From: Saccoglossus kowalevskii
Lineage: Eukaryota > Hemichordata > Enteropneusta > Harrimaniidae
DNA: 15,483 nt
Reading direction: 5' to 3'
NCBI RefSeq assembly: GCF_000003605.2
Contig: NW_003155251.1
Location: forward strand, 76,306-91,788
Every line of letters begins with the position of its first letter. The stretch's first letter is position 1. The notes under the pieces are model-generated. The model ran no database searches. It worked only from the letters and a program-made list of their open reading frames with translations, and was not told the DNA's origin. This document shows positions 8,604-15,483 of the stretch, piece after piece. The translations under genes and the position numbers were made by a program.

Positions 8604-8705
8604 TAGGATTGAATTCCAATTTAATTAAATGTAACTTAAGTTCAATTAAACTGTAATTAAATCACAACCCTATAGAGAGTTGCAATTTAATGAAATTTAA
8701 TTAAA
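8604..8705. repeat. AT-rich imperfect palindrome with TTTAATTAAA blocks
   Basis: The perfect palindrome AACTTAAGTT (8633-8642) sits at the centre of TAGGATTG (8604-8611) and its near inverse CAACCCTA (8665-8672, 7 of 8). The outer pair is symmetric about the same centre to within one base. Between them only about half of the positions pair, so the structure is degraded or partly fortuitous. Two perfect TTTAATTAAA decamers occur, at 8620-8629 and 8696-8705. A decayed inverted-repeat element is possible; composition alone could also produce much of this. Confidence 0.3.
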
Positions 8706-10260
8706 CTTTACTTTTCATTGGAGACCTCTGTAGGTGAGGAGGTTTTTTTTTTTATTAAGTTTCACAAAAGTGCTAGACTTCATCAAATATTATTACAAAA
8801 TGGCTGCCATTCAGGACAGTATAACAAAAATAAAATTTCCACCGATAACAAGTTTAGTGACCCATTTCTGTTCATTTTCAAATTTTCACGAGTCACAAAA
8901 TTATTAAAAAGAATCAGTGTTGAGTAACTTATAATGTTTTGATTTTTTTATGACATTTCCAATGATATCACTTCTTTTAATTGATTATTTATCAAAAAGA
9001 TACTGTGGATTGCTTTTATTTCATAAGATGCAAGTTTTAGCAACTCAAAGAAAATATTGTCACTTGTGAAAATTTCACTAGACACTATGAATTTGTCAGC
9101 AAAAAGTTATCAAATATTCTTAGCAGGAAAACTGTAATGGCTGACAGTAGTTTCATGTAATCATAGTGTACGACATTTGATCACAACACTCCATATTCAA
9201 TTGTGCGTTATATAACACTAAGTACAAATACTCTTAATATCTTTAATTTTGGACAGAAAAAATTTGTAGCTGTGAACATTTTTGCAAAATTTGGTTCTCA
9301 AGAATGCCATCAAATCGTGGTTATTGGTAACAACAATAAATCATTTTACAATAGAATCTGCTTTATTCAGTATTCAAAATGTAAAAAAAAATTACACAAG
9401 TATTTCCTTACTATACAAGTACTATGCAAATATTTTTAGTGATGGTGGACAAACGAACATGCAGTGTATATATAGTATTGTCAAAACGGGTGTGCGTTCA
9501 TAAAAATTTGACAACTATATATGATTCCGAAATACCTTGAAGCATATAAATACTTCCCATATCGATAACATGTCCAAGCACCTGAATGACGCTCGTGTCC
9601 TGGAGTGGTTATATTGACAGCCCTATTCTGGACGGTTATTGAATATTGATAATGTGTTTTATAGATATCAATTGTAAAACAGCAATTACACTCAAAAAAA
9701 AAATAGGTGCCAAAAATCGGAAAAAAACAAATAGTCTCTTAGATTAATGAGAGGTGACATAGGTATACATCCGAGGACCATTACAAAGAAATGAATTTCC
9801 ATATCACAGATTTAATTCAAATATTATACCGATAATAATAAGAGCAATACAAAACTATCATTCACGTAAAATGAAATCAACTAGTGGAGAAACAGGAATC
9901 ATAAATCACTGTCAAAGCCACACAAAGTAATTATACTTGATGTCAATTTTTAAAAATCCCTTTATCGAAGCATTCAAGTTTAATGGTAATGTTTTTAATA
10001 TTTACGGGCATTGTAACAACCCTTATATTTTAAGTACGTTCCATTGTATCTCTGTAATTGCTTCCTATCTGCGCAATTCATATGCTAATCTGTGGTGAAT
10101 GCGGAAGAGTTATTTTTGAGATTTTGCTTTCCTGCACTGAATCGTAACTTGACACCTGGAAGTAGCAGTCTTTGTTGTACCCCTCACCAATTAACCATAC
10201 CTTCATTACCTTCTGCATTATCTTTCAAAATTGCTTAATTGATTTTCTTTTTCAAAGCGC
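8706..10260. other. AT-rich non-coding stretch, no gene seen
   Basis: Open frames at 8718-8927, 9203-9439 and 9282-9503 overlap in conflicting phases and have no family resemblance. A T11 tract lies near 8743-8753. ATGCAAAT is at 9424-9431. CAAAATGGCTGCC near 8797-8809 is YY1-like. No RNA gene or transposon end is recognised. Confidence 0.6.
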
Positions 10261-10307
10261 CGTCCCGAAATGCTTGTGTTAAGCATTTAAATTGGTGCAT
10301 TCGGACG
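10261..10307. repeat. Nested or alternative hairpins
   Basis: AAATGCTT (10268-10275) pairs perfectly with AAGCATTT (10281-10288) over a 5-base loop. An alternative, outer pairing matches CGTCCCGAAATGC (10261-10273) with GCATTCGGACG (10297-10307), whose inverse is CGTCCGAATGC, with two single-base bulges. The two folds share the segment AAATGC and so exclude each other. The outer arms are GC-containing and not explained by AT bias. No polyuridine tract or gene context suggests a terminator, and no function is assigned. Confidence 0.4.
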
Positions 10308-12385
10308 ACCTGATTGCTGTATACGCAGGAATATACGAATGTTAAGTTGTTGATTGGTGGATAAACATCACATGACAAGTAGCGAATGCAAAACATTAGA
10401 GACTCTCAACTCAGTTGGGTTATAACATTAACCCCTTTGAGCACCATAACTTTTTGCATCAAAATTTAGATTTCCCTATTTTTAATTAAAAATTTTTTTT
10501 TTTTATATCAATTTGCACCAGATTAACATAATAATTAATTAGTTTCAGGTCTTGATCAAAATTCTGAAAAAATTACACGTAACATCACATGAATGGGTAA
10601 AACAAAATATCAAAATATTGTATAAATGCGTCTTACTTTGACTATAGACTAATCTGTTATTTAAATAAACACGATCATTTTTAAAAGAGCAAATACGGTA
10701 ATTGGAGGGATGTTTATATGAATTTATAGATAGCAACGGGTAGGACTATGAAGTTAAATAAAAAAAAAAATCATGGTACAAATAATGACCATGACATTTA
10801 TGAGTAGCTGTATTGAAAGACTGAACAATGTACATTCAATGACGACACTGATTAAATTTTTTAATTAACAGGACTCGTGTACGTATATGTGCACACATAC
10901 CATTACCTACCCCACGTACCTCTCATTTGAACGACTAACCAAACAGTCATCTACATGTCAATAAAACAATACACACTCCATGCAATTTCAATCAGAAACC
11001 TGTGAAATTGTCACCAGAAATTAATCACACCTTGGCACCATTATTACATACAATATCCATTCATTTTTAGTGTCTCTCATTACGGGTCTTGTACCATTTC
11101 TAATTACTTTGCTGTAATAAACTTACTCAACCTTCCATACGCCGGTGAAATAACTACTTTTTTTATTTGCATGAAACATAAAAATAAGAATAACGAAAAT
11201 TTATTCTTTCCTCGTAATCGCCAACCAAATTTAATTAGCTTTGCATAGAATTTTATTTTCATTGTTTTCGTTATCACAAATCTGTACGCATTTTCCATTC
11301 TTTTCAAAATATATTTTGTATTTTCAACAGACCTTGATTATACATACTTTTGAGGATTAACAATCATTCGGTCATACTATTTAACGGTTATCTGTCTTCA
11401 TGGACTTTTCGTTCATAAATCACGCAAATACTTGTGAAATATTAATTAGGCACATGAAATACGATTGTCTCAGGAACAGATAGAATTTTTTATCATTCAT
11501 AAATATATAATTAGTTTTTTCTCTCGTTTTTAATATTTATGTAAATAACGTCAATACAATATGTTTAATGTCACTAAAGCAAACTTATAACTATTAGAAA
11601 AAAACATTGAAAAGTGAAAAAATGAGGTAGAAAAAGGTATAAATTTTCCTTTTTTTTGTTGCCGTTCCTCACCATTATTGTAAATTACAGTGACTGGTCT
11701 TCTGTCCCCAGATACTTCTTCTAGTAAAAAACTAGGCAGATTAAGTTTCGCATGAATTTTTCATGATATTTTAAGTCAATTTGCATCATTTTAATAACTT
11801 CGCAACAATCCGTGTTTGGTCTCAGTGGCAACATGAAGAAGAAATCAAACCTACTGTTTAGCCGCGGCGGGAGTGATCCCCATTCAAAAAAAATATTGCA
11901 TAGATTTGTTGCTACAACATGAATCATCACTATACGATGGAAAATGTATTAAAAGTTGTATTTTGATGTTATTTAAGGTAAATAAGCATTTTTTCCAACT
12001 CCATGAAAGCAGAAAATGTGATTTTACACGAGAAAATTTGCATCCAAGTGTATATTACGCATAGTGGGAGAAAATTATTATCAATGTTGAAAACCTTTAA
12101 CAATATTAACTTTTTCAAGCAGGGTCAATCAGCTAAATGTTTAAATAATTTAAATAATAATACCCGGTAATATAAAACTTGTGACTCTATGATTTTTCTG
12201 TATCCTGTCCTACCTCAACGTTATTTTTGCCCAAATGGATGCAATTTCACATTTTCTACATGTACAGTTCTTCGTAATTTTGTGGAAGGCGTCAAAATTT
12301 CACCTTTGTGTTAAAATTAAGAGGTAATAACATACATATTTTAGTCATTTTCACCAGGGAATATATGGCTGGGAACATAACTTGT
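10308..12385. other. Long AT-rich non-coding stretch, no gene seen
   Basis: Several 61-69-codon frames (10545-10736, 11104-11307, 11721-11930, 11873-12064) show no domain, signal or codon character and some oppose one another. The stretch has a T10 tract near 10494-10503, an A10 tract near 10761-10770 and perfect octamers ATTTGCAT at 11165, 11779 and 12036. TTAACCCCTTTGAGCACC near 10429-10446 may belong to a dispersed repeat, but I cannot place its edges. Confidence 0.6.
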
Positions 12386-12660
12386 AATAATGTTGTTTGA
12401 CAGTAAAAATTAGTGAACACATTGAATTATGATTTATCATGAACTAAAATGTTCGTGTGACAAAACAATGATATTCTCTATTATGCCTGTTCAATGATTG
12501 TTTTAGTTCGCGCACGAACAATCACTGCATATGTATTATAGTATTTTTTATTTTTCGATGAACGAATGGAAACATTATACTCACACAAAGTACCATTTTT
12601 TACTTTGAATAAATCATAATACAATTTGGTTCTCAACATGCTGTATCAAACAACACTATT
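12386..12660. mobile_element. Degraded palindromic (foldback/MITE-like) element, 275 bp
   Basis: Two blocks are repeated in inverted order at mirrored positions. AATAATGTTGTTTGA (12386-12400) matches the inverse of 12646-12660 at 14 of 15 positions. ATTGAATTATGATTTAT (12421-12437) matches the inverse of 12609-12625 at 16 of 17. The spacer between the two blocks is exactly 20 bases on both arms, although the spacers themselves have diverged (7 of 20). Preserved register around diverged spacers is hard to get by chance and fits an old inverted-repeat element. Near the centre lies a further hairpin: CAATGATTGTT (12492-12502) with AACAATCACTG (12517-12527), 10 of 11, loop containing TTCGCGCACG. 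There is no coding capacity and no clear target-site duplication. Its ends differ from the TACTGTAAA element, so it is a separate family. Confidence 0.65.
12492..12527. repeat. Hairpin near the centre of the 12386-12660 element
   Basis: The arms are 11 bp with one mismatch, around a 14-base loop that contains the only CpG-rich patch nearby (TTCGCGCACG). Its centre (about 12510) lies some 13 bases from the midpoint of the outer arms (12523), implying an indel on one side since the element formed or a separately acquired structure. Confidence 0.55.
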
Positions 12661-15196
12661 AAAATCTACCCATAATGCATCTTTTTTAAATGGATGTGTT
12701 GAGAGAAGTTGCTTACTTATTGTGAAATTTGAGACAACACACACTCATAAAGAATAACACAACAATGGATATGAAAATAGTTACAGAAATATGATTTCTG
12801 AATTTTTAATTCAAAATTTCTTTTTCTACATTTGAACAAGTGATCACTGTATAAAAAGTACAACTCTGGTAGGAAAATAAATTATCATTCTCGTAAGACC
12901 TCTGATTCAGCCAATCAAAATGCATATTACAAAGTAAAATACTTGATAAATGGAAAATTTGGTGAAAAAAGAGTTGTGTTTGATATCGCTAAAATAAGAT
13001 GTCAGGGGGAATGTTAAAAAAAAAACTCTTCAGGGAAAAACTCAAACATCGTAAAAGAAAATATTGATGCAAACCCGCAACACTTAATGATGTCACTGAA
13101 GTTTAATTACACAAACACGGGGAAAATGGAAAACATTCCCAAGTGAAAGAATTTACAGTTTTTAAGGTGTGTAATTCAGACTCATTGTCACTTAACCCAC
13201 TCTAAAATACGAAGTACGTAAAAAGAAAAAGGTAATTCACAGATTCAATGGACGGGAATAGAAAGCTATTAGCGTGGTGCAGAGTTTCAAGGGAGAACCT
13301 TTGTCAGGAAAAGTTTGTGAGTTAAGATCATGTGACAAACACACTAAGCTGCAGGTATGGAGGAATTGTAGGTAGAAAGTGAGGCATTGTGGGTAAATGG
13401 ATAGTTAGCACATTTATACAAGCCAAACTGGGAAGCTGCTTATGATACTCATCAACAAGAGAAAAAAGATCCTTCCTCTGATGTAAATAAACATAAAAGA
13501 CTTTCCATCTTATCTTTTGTGCAGAGTAAACACAAACAGGTAATGTACATGATTTTCATACTATTATAAATGGATATTACCCACAACCAACACATTTACT
13601 ACAACTTTGATAATGTGAAAGATTGTTTTGGCTTTCAGCAATATGTGGGAATTTTTAAGGGGGTATGTGTGAAAAAGGCTGAAAAAAGTTTTTATCTGTT
13701 ACTGTCACAAAGTCCCAACGGTGCTCTCACTATCTCTCTGTGTTTTTTGTCTCCTGTGTGTGCATACATGTCAGGCATGAATGAATGAATCACGCAACAA
13801 GTATATATACAGTAGTACACGTCCTAGCTTTAAAACAGGATTTGTGATTTAAAAGAAGGGTAACAGCTACGATTAAAAACGGGTTAAGATACTCAGTCGA
13901 ATACTGTACTATTATGTAATACTGTAAATGGAAGAGAAATAAAAGAGGGGTGCCAGGTAAAAGAGGGTGTTAGTGCTGTTTTATGATCAATGGGAATGAG
14001 GTTATATACAGCTCTCTTACGATCCAATCACAGATGTGCTGTGTTGTGATTTAAACTGGAGGAGGAGGGTCCGTTTGTTTCTATCAAGACACAGATGAAA
14101 AAAAAAAAAGAAGAAGACGGGAATAAATGTTTAAATATAGGATTAAAAAAAAGCTGCCCTCCTTTATCCACATAAAAATTGATTTGACTATCATCAAGTC
14201 GTATCCATTTCATGGATCCAAATTACACTTAGGATTGGTGAACTAAAATATAGCTGTAATCTGGCTAATATCACACAAAAAAGCCTGGCAATACACACAT
14301 TTGTATCAGACACACTGACGCAGGCAGCCATATTGCATGTTAATCAAACTTGGTGCAATATGCTTGGGACACATTTAATCGTAGAATTATAAATACTCCA
14401 TTAAATAGAAGACAATGGTTTTGCGTTAAACAATGCCGAGTGAGTAGTGTGTGTGCCGATTCACAGTGCTAGCCATTGTGACCATATTGATAGAATCTAA
14501 AAACAGAATACAGACAATAGTTGACATAAAAGATGAAACATACGATGAAGGGAGTGTGTCAAGCGTACATTTCAATAAGTGTAATAATACTCGTGATAAA
14601 TTACACGCACAATACAATTTGCATACGATAGGCTAATTAGTACCAGGTCAAATTTGACAGAGGCCTGCTTTGTGTTGATGTTATTTAGAAACAACATGAC
14701 TATAGCGAAATCAATATGGTATACTTTTTCTTACTCTATATTGGAATTAATTTGCGTTTGTAACAACAAAAAATGAGATAACTGTCATTTTATACTACAT
14801 TATTGGTCTCAACAGGATGACAAATTCACCACTCAATACACACAATATGACTAGTTAAAAATATACTAATTAAGATAATGAAAAAAAAAGCAATCACGTC
14901 TTTTTTGTCACAAAATAATAGAATATAATAATACATACCAAGGTGTGAGTCTTGGAAACATATATACACAATTTATATTTAATTACAGCACATCCTTCAT
15001 TTGAACATTTCTAGCTTCATTGCTTTTCTTCCATATACGACTTGATTGAAGTCTATTGTTCACTCACTTTGCAATCTTGTTCAGACAATACACTGTGTGT
15101 GTTTTATTTCTTAATATGGGAACCAGACAGACTGTACGTCGAGTTATTTCACCAACAAATCCAGGTATATCATGTTTATATTAATTTCCATGAATG
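12661..15196. other. Long AT-rich non-coding stretch, no gene seen
   Basis: Small open frames (13570-13788, 14028-14213, 14426-14617 opposed by 14451-14636, and 15042-15299) conflict or run into homopolymers and are not credible. Visible minor items: CAGAAAT/ATTTCTG hairpin (12784-12800), ZNF143-like CCCATAATGCA near 12669 and GCATTGTGGG near 13384, M-box-type TCATGTGAC at 13328-13336, (TGAA)3 near 13776, TACTGTAAA at 13920-13928 followed by a short direct repeat AAAAGAGGG (near 13940 and 13959), an A12 tract (14098-14109), and ATTTGCAT at 14617-14624. Confidence 0.55.
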
Positions 15197-15214
15197 CCCC
15201 CCCCCCCCCCCCCC
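15197..15214. repeat. C18 homopolymer
   Basis: Eighteen consecutive C lie between TGAATG and GGAATG. On the minus strand this is G18, able in principle to form quadruplex structures. It is the longest C run in the window and is prone to length error in sequencing, so its exact length should be treated as uncertain. Confidence 0.9.
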
Positions 15215-15272
15215 GGAATGTTCAGGTGAAACAGATAAAAATACCTCTACTTTGTTTGGTCTTAATTTGATA

Positions 15273-15293
15273 TTTTTTTTTTTTTTTTTTTTT
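15273..15293. repeat. T21 homopolymer
   Basis: Twenty-one consecutive T lie 58 bases after the C18 tract. Read on the minus strand it is an A21 tract, which might be a retroposon tail, but the DNA on its 5' side on that strand (15294-15483) shows no recognisable SINE or LINE body and no flanking duplication. The remaining bases to 15483 hold nothing I can name. Confidence 0.9.
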
Positions 15294-15483
15294 AAATGAA
15301 ATTTATCAAGAATTTGTAAAAAGGATATGCAGTATTCATAATCATGTACCATGATATGCAATGAATATCTCACGAAGAAGTGAACTCACACGATTTGCAA
15401 ACATTTGAAAGCTATTTCGTTCTTTGCATGTCAATCCACCTAGTAAAGTCACAGAATGCTTGAAAACTACTAAAAATGGCCTG

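Noticed and set aside
9203-9503. Overlapping frames that might hide a frameshifted gene
   Set aside because: Both readings are asparagine- and phenylalanine-rich low-complexity sequence without any motif continuing across the shift.
13810-13824. ACAGTAGTACACGTC, nearly identical to the right edge of the 2739-2953 element plus its flank
   Set aside because: A 14 of 15 match is expected a few times by chance in a window this long, and no element body adjoins it.
15176-15373. Frame with a polyglycine run on the minus strand, and its plus-strand partner with polyproline
   Set aside because: Both are products of the C18 and T21 homopolymers.
15273-15483. Retroposon with an A21 tail on the minus strand
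   Set aside because: No recognisable body, internal promoter boxes or target-site duplication were seen beside the tract.

Overview
The window looks like non-coding (intergenic or intronic) DNA from an animal genome. It is AT-rich, full of stop codons in all six frames, and dense in homopolymers and simple repeats. No open frame gives a recognisable protein domain. The longest open frame (125 codons, 6609-6986) is only a by-product of a tandem array. There is no operon layout, no bacterial promoter or ribosome-binding signal, and no rRNA or tRNA gene. A marine invertebrate is my best guess, perhaps a mollusc. The reason is the short inverted-repeat elements whose ends start TACTGTAAA and continue into TTTTCGC-type sequence, plus G/C-homopolymer dispersed repeats, which I associate with bivalve genomes. 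That is recall, not proof.

Layout. 1-589: unique AT-rich DNA with a small G-rich/C-rich inverted pair. 590-1430: a minisatellite of 30-bp units. Its core (791-1357) is organised into three copies of a 189-bp higher-order unit, each built from 64 + 64 + 61 bp dimers. 1431-2738: AT-rich DNA with one clear inverted repeat (2078-2199). 2739-2953: a 215-bp MITE-like element with about 43-bp terminal inverted repeats. 2954-5490: AT-rich DNA with a possible solo end of the same element type (4163-4187) and one more complex island with an acceptor-like splice signal (4511-4639). 5491-7175: a second, unrelated minisatellite, about 44 copies of a 38-bp unit, degenerate at its left end and uniform in the middle. 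7176-12385: AT-rich DNA with a cluster of promoter-type motifs (8002-8197), an AT-rich palindromic patch (8604-8705) and nested hairpins (10261-10307). 12386-12660: an old 275-bp palindromic element, recognisable from two inverted-repeat blocks kept in identical register on both arms. 12661-15483: AT-rich DNA ending with C18 and T21 tracts.

No genes work together here. The content is repeat biology: two independent minisatellites, at least two palindromic elements, and scattered sequence-motif candidates. The most solid and unusual items are the 189-bp higher-order structure of the first array, the two inverted-repeat elements, and the non-random arrangement of variants in the 38-bp array.
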